Shown: positions 18,617 through 28,056, counted from the stretch's first letter. The stretch is 64,000 nucleotides of DNA from Acidovorax sp. FJL06 (GCF_003852545.1 NZ_QAJR01000041.1:454-64453), one strand, 5' to 3'. The notes: a model not told the origin generated them from the sequence alone. Made by a program: numbers and translations.

Positions 18617-19546
18617 ATGGACATTTTGCTGCAACAGATCATCAACGGTCTGGTTCTCGGCAGCATGTACGCCTTGATAGCCTTGGGCTACACGATGGTG
18701 TACGGCATTATTCAACTCATCAATTTTGCCCACGGCGAGGTGCTCATGATCGGCGCCCTGACCAGTTGGAGCTGTATTGGAATGATGCAGGCGGCCATGC
18801 CGGGTGCGCCAGGCTGGGTGATCCTGCTGCTGGCCACCATCATTGCCTGCGTGGTGGCTGCCACACTGAATTTCACGATCGAGAAAATCGCCTACCGGCC
18901 GCTGCGCAGCAGCCCGCGCCTGGCCCCCTTGATCACCGCCATCGGCATGTCGATCCTGCTGCAGACGCTGGCCATGATCATCTGGAAGCCCAACTACAAG
19001 CCCTATCCGACGCTGCTGCCCAGCTCGCCGTTCCAGATCGGTGGCGCCTTCATCACCCCCACGCAGATCCTGATCCTGGGCGTGACGGCGGTGGCCCTGG
19101 CCTCGCTGGTCTATCTGGTCAACCACACCAACCTGGGCCGCGCCATGCGCGCCACGGCGGAAAACCCCCGCGTGGCCTCCCTGATGGGCGTGAAGCCCGA
19201 CATGGTGATCTCGGCCACCTTCATCATCGGCGCCATCCTGGCGGCCATCGCCGGCATCATGTACGCGTCCAACTACGGCACGGCGCAGCACACCATGGGC
19301 TTCCTGCCCGGCCTCAAGGCCTTCACGGCGGCGGTGTTCGGCGGCATCGGCAACCTGGCCGGCGCGGTGGTGGGCGGCATTTTGCTGGGCCTGATCGAAG
19401 CGATTGGCTCGGGCTACATCGGCACGCTCACGGGCGGCCTCTTGGGCAGCCACTACACCGACATCTTTGCGTTCATCGTGCTCATCATCATCCTGACGCT
19501 GCGCCCCTCGGGCCTGCTGGGTGAGCGTGTGGCGGATCGCGCCTGA
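18617..19546 (+). CDS. livH: Branched-chain amino acid ABC transporter permease LivH
   Basis: 309 residues, an inner-membrane permease with about eight hydrophobic helices. LivH-family markers are QQIINGLVLGSMYALIALGY, YGIIQLINFAHGEVLMIG near the N-terminus, and LKAFTAAVFGGIGNLAGAVVGG in the second half. The start at 18617 follows AAGGA at 8 bp. First gene of livHMGF, 13 bp before livM. No periplasmic binding-protein gene is adjacent, so the substrate (Leu/Ile/Val or another HAAT substrate) is inferred from family only. Confidence 0.94.
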   Translation: MDILLQQIINGLVLGSMYALIALGYTMVYGIIQLINFAHGEVLMIGALTSWSCIGMMQAAMPGAPGWVILLLATIIACVVAATLNFTIEKIAYRPLRSSPRLAPLITAIGMSILLQTLAMIIWKPNYKPYPTLLPSSPFQIGGAFITPTQILILGVTAVALASLVYLVNHTNLGRAMRATAENPRVASLMGVKPDMVISATFIIGAILAAIAGIMYASNYGTAQHTMGFLPGLKAFTAAVFGGIGNLAGAVVGGILLGLIEAIGSGYIGTLTGGLLGSHYTDIFAFIVLIIILTLRPSGLLGERVADRA

Positions 19547-19559
19547 GGAGCCTCACACC

Positions 19560-20636
19560 ATGAAGAACACCAAAACCAACTGGATCCTCGGCGCTGTGGC
19601 GCTGCTGGTGCTGCCGCTGATCCTGCAATCCTTCGGCAACGCCTGGGTGCGCATTGCCGACCTGGCCCTGCTGTATGTGCTGCTGGCCCTGGGCCTGAAC
19701 ATCGTGGTGGGCTATGCCGGCCTGCTCGACCTGGGCTATGTGGCGTTCTATGCCGTGGGCGCCTATCTGTTTGCGCTGATGGCATCGCCCCACCTGGCGG
19801 ACAACTTTGCGGCCTTTGCGGCCATGTTCCCGAACGGCCTGCACACCTCGCTGTGGCTGGTGATTCCGGCGGCGGCAATATTGGCGGCGTTTTTTGGGGC
19901 GCTGCTCGGGGCACCTACGCTCAAGCTGCGCGGTGACTATCTGGCCATCGTGACCTTGGGCTTTGGCGAAATCGTCCGCATCTTCCTGAACAACCTGGAC
20001 CACCCCGTCAACCTGACCAACGGCCCCAAGGGCCTGGGCCAGATTGACTCGGTCAAGATCTTCGGCCTGGACCTGGGCAAGCGGCTGGAGGTGTTCGGTT
20101 TCGACATCAGCTCCGTCACGCTGTATTACTACCTGTTCCTGGTGCTGGTGGTGCTGTCCGTCATCATCTGCTACCGCTTGCAGGATTCGCGCATCGGCCG
20201 CGCCTGGATGGCCATCCGCGAAGACGAAATCGCCGCCAAGGCCATGGGCATCAACACCCGCAACATGAAGCTGCTGGCCTTCGGCATGGGGGCGTCCTTT
20301 GGTGGCGTGTCCGGCGCCATGTTCGGCGCATTCCAGGGCTTCGTCTCGCCCGAATCCTTCAGCCTGATGGAGTCGGTCATGATCGTTGCCATGGTGGTGC
20401 TGGGCGGTATCGGCCATATCCCGGGCGTGATCCTGGGTGCCGTGCTGCTGTCGGCTCTGCCCGAGGTGCTGCGCTATGTGGCCGGCCCGCTGCAGGCCAT
20501 GACGGACGGCCGCCTGGACTCCGCCATCCTGCGCCAGCTGCTGATCGCGCTGGCCATGATCGTCATCATGCTGATGCGCCCCCGCGGCCTGTGGCCATCG
20601 CCCGAGCATGGCAAGAGCCTGACGCAGAAGAGCTGA
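19560..20636 (+). CDS. livM: Branched-chain amino acid ABC transporter permease LivM
   Basis: 358 residues with roughly nine to ten hydrophobic helices. Family markers are LYVLLALGLNIVVGYAGLLD and YVAFYAVGAY near the N-terminus, the LRGDYLAIVTLGFGEIVRI coupling region, and RIGRAWMAIREDEIAAKAMG, the cytoplasmic loop that contacts the ATPases. The start ATG 19560 is preceded by GAGGAG. Second permease of the livHMGF operon. Confidence 0.95.
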   Translation: MKNTKTNWILGAVALLVLPLILQSFGNAWVRIADLALLYVLLALGLNIVVGYAGLLDLGYVAFYAVGAYLFALMASPHLADNFAAFAAMFPNGLHTSLWLVIPAAAILAAFFGALLGAPTLKLRGDYLAIVTLGFGEIVRIFLNNLDHPVNLTNGPKGLGQIDSVKIFGLDLGKRLEVFGFDISSVTLYYYLFLVLVVLSVIICYRLQDSRIGRAWMAIREDEIAAKAMGINTRNMKLLAFGMGASFGGVSGAMFGAFQGFVSPESFSLMESVMIVAMVVLGGIGHIPGVILGAVLLSALPEVLRYVAGPLQAMTDGRLDSAILRQLLIALAMIVIMLMRPRGLWPSPEHGKSLTQKS

Positions 20637-20661
20637 AGACGAACACCACTGAAAGTTAGCA

Positions 20662-21444
20662 ATGACAGAGAAATCCAATGAAGTGGTGCTGAAGGTCGCC
20701 GGTATTTCCAAGCGCTTCGGCGGCCTGCAGGCCCTGTCCGACGTGGGCATCACCATCAAGCGCGGCCAGGTCTATGGTCTGATCGGCCCCAACGGTGCTG
20801 GCAAGACCACGTTCTTCAACGTGATCACCGGCCTGTACACCCCAGACGCCGGCACGTTCGAGCTGGCGGGCAAGCCCTATGAACCCACGGCCGTGCACGA
20901 AGTGGCCAAGGCTGGCATCGCCCGCACCTTCCAGAACATCCGCCTGTTTGCCGAAATGACGGCGCTCGAGAACGTGATGGTGGGCCGCCACATCCGGACC
21001 AAGTCGGGCCTGCTGGGCGCTGTGCTGCGCACCAAGGGTTTCAAGGAAGAAGAGGCTGCGATTGCCAAGCGCGCGCAGGAATTGCTGGACTACGTGGGCA
21101 TCGGCAAGTTTGCCGACTACAAGGCGCGCACGCTGAGCTACGGCGACCAGCGCCGCCTGGAGATTGCCCGGGCGCTTGCCACCGACCCGCAGCTGATCGC
21201 CCTGGACGAACCCGCCGCCGGCATGAACGCCACCGAGAAGGTGCAGCTGCGCGAGCTGATCGACCGCATCCGCAACGACAACCGCACCATCCTGCTCATC
21301 GAGCACGATGTGAAGCTGGTGATGGGCCTGTGCGATCGCGTGACGGTGCTCGACTACGGCAAGCAGATCGCCGAAGGCAACCCTGCCGAAGTGCAGAAGA
21401 ACGAAAAAGTGATTGAGGCCTATCTGGGCACCGGAGGACATTGA
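20662..21444 (+). CDS. livG: Branched-chain amino acid ABC transporter ATP-binding protein LivG
   Basis: 260 residues, a cytoplasmic ABC ATPase. Walker A GPNGAGKTT (residues about 39-47), the LivG-type Q-loop region ARTFQNIRLFAEMTALENVM, signature LSYGDQRRLEIARAL, Walker B LIALDEPAAGMN and switch His in LLIEHDVKLVMGL are all intact. It lies between livM and livF. Confidence 0.96.
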   Translation: MTEKSNEVVLKVAGISKRFGGLQALSDVGITIKRGQVYGLIGPNGAGKTTFFNVITGLYTPDAGTFELAGKPYEPTAVHEVAKAGIARTFQNIRLFAEMTALENVMVGRHIRTKSGLLGAVLRTKGFKEEEAAIAKRAQELLDYVGIGKFADYKARTLSYGDQRRLEIARALATDPQLIALDEPAAGMNATEKVQLRELIDRIRNDNRTILLIEHDVKLVMGLCDRVTVLDYGKQIAEGNPAEVQKNEKVIEAYLGTGGH

Positions 21445-21446
21445 GA

Positions 21447-22175
<729 letters not shown>

Positions 22176-22224
22176 CCGGCGCTCACTCCTTCGGCAGCGT
22201 TCTGTACTGGGGCGCTCCAAATCC

Positions 22225-22253
22225 AAGCACTGTCCAAGGGCAGTGCTTTTTTT
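22225..22253 (+). terminator. Terminator of the livHMGF operon
   Basis: Arms AAGCACTG (22225-22232) and CAGTGCTT (22241-22248), an 8-base loop and a run of seven T. Confidence 0.92.
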
Positions 22254-22306
22254 GCGCCCGCTCCCGGGTGACGGAGGGGGGGCTGTGGGATTTTTTTGCC
22301 GCCTGA

Positions 22307-22364
22307 TTTGCTATCTATTTAATAGCTGCTTGCGCAGGTCTCAAGGCGCGGCAAGGCAGTTTTG
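22307..22364 (+). repeat. Dispersed palindromic repeat, copy 5 (intergenic, before DMT gene)
   Basis: TTTGCTATCTATT, TAATAGCTGCTTGCGC, a spacer, GGCGCGGCAAGGCAG and TTTTG follow the family block order. It ends about 40 bp before the DMT-family gene and may form part of its leader. Confidence 0.65.
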
Positions 22365-22403
22365 TCGATAATCCAGGTTTTGCCCGGGCCCCGACCCCTT
22401 GCC

Positions 22404-22766
22404 ATGAACGCGCTCCAATCCTTGCCTATCTCGCTGCAAACCGTGCTGCTGCTGGTCGCCAGCAATGTCTTCATGACCTTTGCCTGGTACGGACACCTGA
22501 AAAACCTGGCGTCCTCGCCCTGGTACACGGCGGCGCTGGTCAGCTGGGGTATTGCCCTGTTCGAGTACCTGCTGCAGGTGCCTGCCAACCGGATCGGCTT
22601 CACCCAGTTCAACGTGGGGCAGCTCAAGATCATGCAGGAGGTGATCACGCTGGCCGTGTTCGTGCCGTTTGCGGTGTTCTACATGGGGCAGCCTCTGAAG
22701 TGGGACTATCTCTGGGCCGGGCTGTGCCTGGTGGGGGCGGTGTACTTCATTTTTCGTAGCGCCTGA
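22404..22766 (+). CDS. DMT-family small membrane protein (DUF486)
   Basis: 120 residues with four predicted helices: LQTVLLLVASNVFMTFAWYG, YTAALVSWGIALFEYLLQVP, a segment with EVITLAVFVPFAVFYMG, and WAGLCLVGAVYFIF. The FAWYGHLK and ALFEYLLQVPANRIG segments are characteristic of DUF486, a half-size relative of drug/metabolite transporters that probably dimerises. The substrate is unknown. I start at ATG 22404; an upstream in-frame start at 22362 would add residues encoded by the repeat. It is a single gene between the liv and phosphate operons. Confidence 0.85.
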   Translation: MNALQSLPISLQTVLLLVASNVFMTFAWYGHLKNLASSPWYTAALVSWGIALFEYLLQVPANRIGFTQFNVGQLKIMQEVITLAVFVPFAVFYMGQPLKWDYLWAGLCLVGAVYFIFRSA

Positions 22767-22866
22767 GCCGTGGGCGCGCACCGGGGCCCTGCCCGGGTGC
22801 ATGACCGCATGACGTGCAGGCATCGGCCGGTGCGGGGCGGACGGTTAAACTCCCCGGGTCACGAAG

Positions 22867-22884
22867 CAGTCATGGTTTTGTCAT
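22867..22884 (+). promoter_or_regulatory. Candidate Pho box upstream of DUF47-pit
   Basis: Two heptamers, CAGTCAT (22867-22873) and TTGTCAT (22878-22884), are separated by 4 bp, the layout of a PhoB binding site (CTGTCAT, N4, CTGTCAT); each matches 6 of 7. A TAAAAT box follows at 22900-22905, so the second heptamer would take the place of the -35 region. Confidence 0.5.
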
Positions 22885-22928
22885 GACTTGGCCCTCTTTT
22901 AAAATTCGATCCCGTTCCAGGAGTTCCC

Positions 22929-23576
22929 ATGCTGTTTGCCAAGCTGTTGCCACGCGAAGGCAATTTTTTCGAAATGTTCAACCAGCATGCGGACCGCATC
23001 GTCGAGGCCGCCCGGGCCTTCTCGCAGCTGGTAGCGAACTACAGTGACCCGCACCTGCGGGACAAATACAACCAGGATGTGGACAACGCCGAACGCGCCG
23101 CCGACCGTGTGACGCACGAGGTGAACAAGGCCATCCACAAGACCTTCATCACCCCCATCGACCGCGAGCAGATCCACACGCTGATCAACACCATGGACGA
23201 CGTGGCCGACCTGATCCAGGACTCGGCCGAGACCATGGCGCTGTACGACGTGCGCCATATGACGGAAGAGATCACGCGCCTGACCGACCTGAGCCTCAAA
23301 TGCTGCGAGCGCCTGCGCGATGCCGTGAAGCTGCTCGAAAAGATTGCGGATCCAGCCGTGGCTGAAGCCGCACTCAAGACCTGCGAAGAGATCGACAAGC
23401 TCGAATCCGATGCCGACCGCGTAATGCGCAGTGCCATGAGCAAGCTGTTCCGCGAGGAGCCCGATGTGCGCGAGGTCATCAAGCTCAAGGCCATCTACGA
23501 GTTGCTGGAGACGATCACCGACAAGTGCGAGGACGTGGCCAACTGCATCGAGGGCATCGTCCTCGAAAACTCCTGA
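22929..23576 (+). CDS. DUF47-family PhoU-like protein (Pit accessory)
   Basis: 215 residues, all-helical, cytosolic. The DUF47 markers are a LLPREGNFFEMFNQHA-type N-terminus, VNKAIHKTFITPIDREQIH and LINTMDDVADLIQDSAE, which resemble the metal-binding EXXXD helices of PhoU. Family members sit next to Pit transporters and probably regulate them. The ATG follows AGGAG. The gene is 19 bp before pit, in the same operon, behind the candidate Pho box. Confidence 0.92.
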   Translation: MLFAKLLPREGNFFEMFNQHADRIVEAARAFSQLVANYSDPHLRDKYNQDVDNAERAADRVTHEVNKAIHKTFITPIDREQIHTLINTMDDVADLIQDSAETMALYDVRHMTEEITRLTDLSLKCCERLRDAVKLLEKIADPAVAEAALKTCEEIDKLESDADRVMRSAMSKLFREEPDVREVIKLKAIYELLETITDKCEDVANCIEGIVLENS

Positions 23577-23595
23577 TCCGCACAGGCTGACCAGC

Positions 23596-24606
23596 ATGGA
23601 AACCGTACAGACGGCCCTCTGGGTTGTGGTCCTGCTCGTGGCGCTCGCGATCCTGTTCGATTTCATGAACGGGTTCCACGACGCCGCCAATTCGATTGCC
23701 ACGGTGGTCTCCACCGGCGTGCTCAAGCCCGCGCAGGCGGTGCTGTTCGCGGCGTTCTTCAACTTCGTGGCGATCTTCATCTTCCACCTGAGCGTGGCGG
23801 CCACCGTGGGCAAGGGCATCGTCCAGCCCGGGGTGGTCGATACCCACGTGGTGTTCGGTGCCCTGGTGGGTGCCATCACCTGGAACGTGATCACCTGGTA
23901 CTACGGCATCCCCAGCAGCTCCTCGCATGCGCTGATCGGCGGCATCGTGGGCGCGGTGATCGCCAAGGCAGGCGCCAGTGCGCTGATCTCGGCGGGCATC
24001 CTCAAGACCGTGGCCTTCATCTTTGTCTCGCCGCTGCTGGGCTTTGCGCTGGGGTCGCTCATGATGGTGGCGGTGGCCTGGATCTTCCGGCGCACCCGGC
24101 CCAGCAAGGTGGACAAGTGGTTCCGGCGGCTGCAGCTGTTGTCTGCGGGCGCCTACAGCCTGGGCCACGGCGGCAACGATGCGCAAAAGACCATCGGCAT
24201 CATCTGGCTGCTGCTGATCGCCACCGGGTATGCGTCGGCGTCCGATGCCTCGCCGCCCACCTGGACCATCGTGAGCTGCTACGTGGCCATCGGCCTCGGG
24301 ACCATGTTCGGTGGCTGGCGCATCGTGAAGACCATGGGTCAGAAGATCACCAAGCTCAAGCCCGTGGGCGGCTTCTGCGCCGAGACGGGCGGGGCGCTCA
24401 CGCTGTTCCTGGCGACCACACTGGGCATTCCGGTCTCGACCACCCACACCATCACCGGTGCCATTGTGGGCGTGGGCTCGACCCAGCGTGCCAGCGCCGT
24501 GCGCTGGGGCGTGGCGGGCAACATCATCTGGGCCTGGATTCTGACCATTCCCGCCAGCGCTTTTGTGGCCGCCGTGGCGTACTGGATCAGCCTGCAGCTC
24601 TTCTGA
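23596..24606 (+). CDS. pit: Low-affinity inorganic phosphate transporter (PiT family)
   Basis: 336 residues, about ten membrane helices. The two PiT signature repeats are GFHDAANSIATVVSTGVLKP in the N-terminal half and GGNDAQKTIGIIWLL in the second. IPSSSSHALIGGIVGA and IPVSTTHTITGAIVGVG are the paired substrate-path motifs. It should carry metal-phosphate into the cell with protons. ATG 23596 was chosen because the signature repeat starts soon after it. It pairs with the DUF47 gene and ends at a strong palindromic terminator. Confidence 0.95.
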   Translation: METVQTALWVVVLLVALAILFDFMNGFHDAANSIATVVSTGVLKPAQAVLFAAFFNFVAIFIFHLSVAATVGKGIVQPGVVDTHVVFGALVGAITWNVITWYYGIPSSSSHALIGGIVGAVIAKAGASALISAGILKTVAFIFVSPLLGFALGSLMMVAVAWIFRRTRPSKVDKWFRRLQLLSAGAYSLGHGGNDAQKTIGIIWLLLIATGYASASDASPPTWTIVSCYVAIGLGTMFGGWRIVKTMGQKITKLKPVGGFCAETGGALTLFLATTLGIPVSTTHTITGAIVGVGSTQRASAVRWGVAGNIIWAWILTIPASAFVAAVAYWISLQLF

Positions 24607-24671
24607 GGACGGCTCGCGTGCTCTCAAGGCTGGCCGCTGGCATCAACTGGCGACCGCCCGCTTGAAAACAA

Positions 24672-24709
24672 CCAAGGCCCCGGCAGATGCGCATCTGCCG
24701 GGGCCTTGG
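24672..24709. terminator. Bidirectional terminator: perfect 38-bp palindrome between pit and TM2 gene
   Basis: 19-bp arms, CCAAGGCCCCGGCAGATGC and its exact reverse complement, with no loop. It lies between the convergent pit and TM2-domain genes; the flanks carry short A/T-rich tracts (ACAACC, GTGTTTG) rather than long U-runs. Confidence 0.8.
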
Positions 24710-24731
24710 TGTTTGGGGGCGGGGCCTGCTC

Positions 24732-25178
24732 TTACTGCGAGATCTTGCGTGCTTCCTCGATCTGGTATTCGAAATACCGCTGAAAGCTGAACGCGAGGCT
24801 GGCCATCAGCACTGTGGTGCCGATCAGCAGCGACACCACGATGGCGCCGATGGTGATCCACCGGGTCTGTCCGGGCGCGGCATCTGCGGGGGCGCCGGGG
24901 TTGTAGCGGGCGTTCCAGACCTCCGGCGTGGTCAGTGCATACAGGATGGCGCGCAGCGCGCAGCCGGCGATGGTGAAGCCCAACAGGGGTATCAGCATCC
25001 AGCTGGTGTGGTCGTCCTGCCCCAACTGCTGCACCCGCTGTATGCCGTAGATGCCCAGGGCGGTCGGGATGGGGAGCAGCCAGCCCAGCATGTCGGAGAG
25101 GCCGTGCAGGTAGAAGCGGTGCAGGCCCAATGGCCCCCCCACGAAGGCGAGCCAGGCCGCCACAGTCTTGTTTTTCAT
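24732..25178 (-). CDS. TM2-domain membrane protein
   Basis: 148 residues. The N-terminal TM2 domain is recognisable from AAWLAFVGGPLGLHRFYLHG (the GxxGxHRFY motif) followed by a second hairpin helix; further hydrophobic segments are MLIPLLGFTIAGCALRAILY and ITIGAIVVSLLIGTTVLMAS. Function unknown; bacterial TM2 proteins are uncharacterised. The start MKNKTVAAW (25178) fits homologues; an ATG at 25190 overlaps the acetyltransferase stop as ATGA and would add four residues. It lies downstream of the GNAT gene on the same strand. Confidence 0.85.
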   Translation of the reverse strand: MKNKTVAAWLAFVGGPLGLHRFYLHGLSDMLGWLLPIPTALGIYGIQRVQQLGQDDHTSWMLIPLLGFTIAGCALRAILYALTTPEVWNARYNPGAPADAAPGQTRWITIGAIVVSLLIGTTVLMASLAFSFQRYFEYQIEEARKISQ

Positions 25179-25186
25179 GCGGGGTG

Positions 25187-25708
25187 TCATTCGGGTGATG
25201 TGGTGTCGCCTGCGCCCAGGGTCTTTTCCATGAGCACGATGTCGCGCCAGGCGCCGAACTTCCAGCCCACCGAGCGCATGGTGCCCACATCGGTGAACCC
25301 GAGCGCCCGGTGCACGCCGATGGAGCCCGCGTTGGCCGAGTCGCCAATCACGGCCAGCAGCTTGCGCACGCCCGCCGCTTCGGCCTGCGTGGCCAACTCG
25401 GCCAGCAGCTGGCGGCCCAGGCCCATGCCACGGGCACTGTCGGCCACGTAGATCGAATCCTCGGCCGAGAAGCGGTAAGCCGGGCGCGGCTTGAACCAGT
25501 TGGCGTAGGCAAAGCCCAGCACCTGTCCGTCCTGTTCGGCCACCAGCCAGGGCAGGCCACGCGCCAGCACGTCGGCGCGGCGGCCTGCCATGTCGGCTTC
25601 GGAGGGCGGATCGATCTCGAAGGTGCCCGTGCCGTGGAGCACATGGTGTTGGTAAATGGCGGTAATGGCGGGGATATCGCGGTCGGTGCTGGGGCGGATG
25701 GTGGGCAT
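25187..25708 (-). CDS. GNAT N-acetyltransferase, phosphinothricin/methionine-sulfone acetyltransferase type
   Basis: 173 residues. The family N-terminus IRPSTDRDIPAITAIYQHHV is followed by FEIDPPSEADM, GFAYANWFKPRPAYRFSAED, the acetyl-CoA motif ARGMGLGRQLL, and VHRALGFTDVGTMRSVGWK. This is the Pat/Bar/MddA subgroup, which acetylates phosphinothricin-like amino acids and, in most bacteria, methionine sulfone or sulfoximine. The substrate is not provable here. Upstream partner of the TM2 gene; its start is close to the rpsP promoter on the other strand. Confidence 0.9.
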   Translation of the reverse strand: MPTIRPSTDRDIPAITAIYQHHVLHGTGTFEIDPPSEADMAGRRADVLARGLPWLVAEQDGQVLGFAYANWFKPRPAYRFSAEDSIYVADSARGMGLGRQLLAELATQAEAAGVRKLLAVIGDSANAGSIGVHRALGFTDVGTMRSVGWKFGAWRDIVLMEKTLGAGDTTSPE

Positions 25709-25721
25709 TGGAACAAATGGA

Positions 25722-25727
25722 TATAAT
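25722..25727 (+). promoter_or_regulatory. -10 box of the rpsP operon promoter
   Basis: Perfect TATAAT about 125 bp before rpsP, with no good -35 hexamer at the expected distance. The following leader is about 120 nt. Confidence 0.55.
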
Positions 25728-25852
25728 CGCGGGCTTTGCAGCGTGTCGCTGGCCGGGTGGCCATGTCGCGTGTCTCAAGCGTTGCGAATATGGTTGCGAA
25801 CACTGTGGCTTTCGGCAAATGTTGCCGGAGTTCACCACCCGAAGGATAAATC

Positions 25853-26104
25853 ATGGTCGTCATTCGACTCTCCCGCGGCGGCTCCAAGGGCCGTCCTTTC
25901 TTCAACATCGTCGTTGCTGACAAGCGCGTGCGCCGTGATGGCCGCTTCATCGAGCGCATCGGCTTCTACAACCCCACCGCCAAGGAAACCGAAGAAGGCC
26001 TGCGCATTGTGCAAGACCGTCTGGCGTACTGGGTGGGTGTGGGCGCTCAGTCCTCCCCCACGGTGGACCGCCTGATCAAGCAAGCCGCCAAGAAGGCTGC
26101 TTAA
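25853..26104 (+). CDS. rpsP: 30S ribosomal protein S16
   Basis: 83 residues starting [20 protein letters not shown], then [13 protein letters not shown] and [16 protein letters not shown], the canonical S16 sequence. First gene of rpsP-rimM-trmD-rplS. The next gene is separated by a 17-bp-stem hairpin that probably lowers read-through. Confidence 0.97.
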   Translation: MVVIRLSRGGSKGRPFFNIVVADKRVRRDGRFIERIGFYNPTAKETEEGLRIVQDRLAYWVGVGAQSSPTVDRLIKQAAKKAA

Positions 26105-26112
26105 AGCTCCCT

Positions 26113-26160
26113 GAAAAGGGCGGGTTCCGTCGGCTTGCCTGGCGGAACCCGCCCTTTTCC
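26113..26160 (+). terminator. Strong hairpin (partial terminator) between rpsP and rimM
   Basis: Perfect 17-bp arms, GAAAAGGGCGGGTTCCG (26113-26129) and its reverse complement (26143-26159), with a 13-base loop. The 3' arm ends CCCTTTTC, so the U-tract is short (four) and sits within the stem. It lies inside an operon, 9 bp after the rpsP stop and 20 bp before rimM, so it likely attenuates rather than ends transcription. Confidence 0.75.
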
Positions 26161-26180
26161 TATTCTGGAATCCCCCTGCC

Positions 26181-26753
26181 ATGGCCACCATTCCCCTGAC
26201 CCTCGAACCCGCAGAACTGCCACCCGATGCTGTAGAGGTGGGGCGCATTGCCGATGCCTGGGGCGTCAAGGGCTGGTTCAAGGTGTTGTCCCACAGCAGC
26301 AGCCCCGAGGCGCTGTTCGCGTCCAAGCGCTGGTACCTGCAGCCATCCGAGCGGGGTGCCAAGGCATTTGCCGGCACGGTGCTGCTGTCCATCCGCCAGG
26401 CCAAGGACCATTCCGACACCGTGGTGGCCTGGGCGCAGGGCATTGATGACCGCAATGCCGCTGAGGCCTTGCGCGGCGCGCGCATTTTTGTGCCCCGGTC
26501 GAGTTTCCCTTCCACCTCGGAAGACGAGTTCTACTGGGTCGATCTGATCGGCCTGTCGGTTGTCAATCGCGAAGGCGTGGCGCTCGGGCAGGTGCAGGAG
26601 CTGATGTCCACCGGCCCCCAGACCGTGTTGGTGCTTGCCTACGAGCAGGATGGCAAGGCGCAAGAGCGCATGATTCCTTTTGTCTCGGCGTTTGTGGACA
26701 AGGTGGAGCTGCCCGAAAAGCGCATCACGGTCGATTGGCAGCCGGACTACTGA
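26181..26753 (+). CDS. rimM: 16S rRNA processing protein RimM
   Basis: 190 residues. The N-terminal beta-barrel domain starts VEVGRIADAWGVKGWFKV; the C-terminal PRC-barrel region contains FYWVDLIGLSVVNREGVALG and ends MIPFVSAFVDKVELPEKRI followed by ITVDWQPDY. RimM assists 30S head assembly and binds S19. It lies in the conserved place between rpsP and trmD. Confidence 0.96.
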   Translation: MATIPLTLEPAELPPDAVEVGRIADAWGVKGWFKVLSHSSSPEALFASKRWYLQPSERGAKAFAGTVLLSIRQAKDHSDTVVAWAQGIDDRNAAEALRGARIFVPRSSFPSTSEDEFYWVDLIGLSVVNREGVALGQVQELMSTGPQTVLVLAYEQDGKAQERMIPFVSAFVDKVELPEKRITVDWQPDY

Positions 26754-26782
26754 TCGGGCTTCGCTCCCTCACGCCGCGCACC

Positions 26783-27541
26783 ATGCGCTTTGACATCATC
26801 ACCCTGTTTCCCGAGCTGTTCGCGCCCTTCCTGGCGAGCGGCGTGACGCGCCGCGCCTATGCCAGCGGCCAGGTCGATGTGCGCCTGTGGAACCCGCGCG
26901 ACCATGCCGAGGGCAACTACCGCCGGGTGGACGACCGCCCGTTTGGCGGCGGCCCTGGCATGGTGATGATGGCCGAGCCGCTGCTGCGGTGCCTTGCGGC
27001 CATCCGTGTGGAGCGGGCGGAGCCGGAAGAGGGCCGGGCGCCGCTGGTGCTTTTTTCGCCCATCGGGGCATCGCTCAACCATACCGCCGTGGAGCGCTGG
27101 TCTGCCAGTGCGGGCGCCGTGCTGCTGTGTGGCCGCTACGAAGGCATTGACCAACGATTCATCGACGCGCATGTGGATGTGCAGATGAGCCTGGGGGACT
27201 TTGTGCTCTCGGGCGGTGAGATCGCCGCCATGGCCTTGCTGGATGCCGTGGCACGCCTGCAGCCCGGCGTGCTCAACGACGAAGGCAGCCACCAGCTCGA
27301 CAGTTTCAACCCGGCGCTCGACGGCCTGCTCGACTGTCCGCACTACACGCGGCCAGAGGTGTGGGCGGGGCAGCAGGTGCCAGCGCCGCTGATGTCCGGG
27401 CACCATGCGCAGATCGAGCGCTGGCGGCGCGACCAGCGCCTGACCATCACGGCCCGCCACCGCCCCGATCTCATCGACGCGGCGCGCCAGGCCGGGCGCC
27501 TGGCCCCGGCAGATGAGGCGGTATTGGCCAAGCTCGCCTGA
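26783..27541 (+). CDS. trmD: tRNA (guanine-N1)-methyltransferase TrmD
   Basis: 252 residues. TrmD methylates G37 in tRNAs reading CNN codons, using a SPOUT trefoil knot. Markers are [13 protein letters not shown], the [16 protein letters not shown] substrate loop, [15 protein letters not shown] and the knot segment [17 protein letters not shown]. The start is taken at 26783 (MRFDII), 29 bp after rimM. Its 3' end carries a promoter for rplS. Confidence 0.97.
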   Translation: MRFDIITLFPELFAPFLASGVTRRAYASGQVDVRLWNPRDHAEGNYRRVDDRPFGGGPGMVMMAEPLLRCLAAIRVERAEPEEGRAPLVLFSPIGASLNHTAVERWSASAGAVLLCGRYEGIDQRFIDAHVDVQMSLGDFVLSGGEIAAMALLDAVARLQPGVLNDEGSHQLDSFNPALDGLLDCPHYTRPEVWAGQQVPAPLMSGHHAQIERWRRDQRLTITARHRPDLIDAARQAGRLAPADEAVLAKLA

Positions 27542-27552
27542 ATTGTTATAAT
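27524..27552 (+). promoter_or_regulatory. Promoter for rplS
   Basis: TTGGCC (27524-27529), a 17-bp spacer, and TATAAT (27547-27552). The -35 lies inside the end of trmD. It gives a leader of about 110 nt before rplS. Confidence 0.7.
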
Positions 27553-27669
27553 CAAAGGCTTTTCGATCCTCTGGCCGGCCGTTTTGACAGGGATTTCTCC
27601 CGCAAAACACTGAACCGTCAATCCCGACGCAGCCATTTTTGGCGCGGACAAGATCGTTGGATATCAAAC

Positions 27670-28056
27670 ATGAACCTGATCCAGACCCTGGAAGCGGAAG
27701 AAATCGCCCGCTTGAACAAGACCATCCCCGAATTCGCCCCTGGTGACACCGTCATCGTGAGCGTGAACGTGGTGGAAGGTACCCGCAAGCGCGTGCAGGC
27801 TTACGAAGGCGTGGTGATTGCCAAGCGCAATCGCGGCCTGAACAGCGGCTTCACCGTGCGCAAGATCTCCAGCGGCGAAGGCGTGGAACGTACGTTCCAG
27901 ACCTACAGCCCGCTGATCGCCGGCATCGAAGTCAAGCGCCGCGGCGACGTGCGCCGTGCCAAGCTGTACTACCTGCGTGACCGCAGCGGCAAGTCGGCAC
28001 GTATCAAGGAAAAGCTGCCACAACGCGTCAAGGTTGCAGCTGCCACCGCCGCTTAA
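27670..28056 (+). CDS. rplS: 50S ribosomal protein L19
   Basis: 128 residues. L19 markers are [53 protein letters not shown] and [19 protein letters not shown]. It sits at the 30S/50S interface. It ends the rpsP-rimM-trmD-rplS unit, has its own promoter and is followed by a strong terminator. Confidence 0.97.
   Translation: MNLIQTLEAEEIARLNKTIPEFAPGDTVIVSVNVVEGTRKRVQAYEGVVIAKRNRGLNSGFTVRKISSGEGVERTFQTYSPLIAGIEVKRRGDVRRAKLYYLRDRSGKSARIKEKLPQRVKVAAATAA

Noticed and set aside
18661-18690. TTGATAGCC in livH as a repeat copy
   Set aside because: A single short block in normal LivH coding sequence, without the other blocks.
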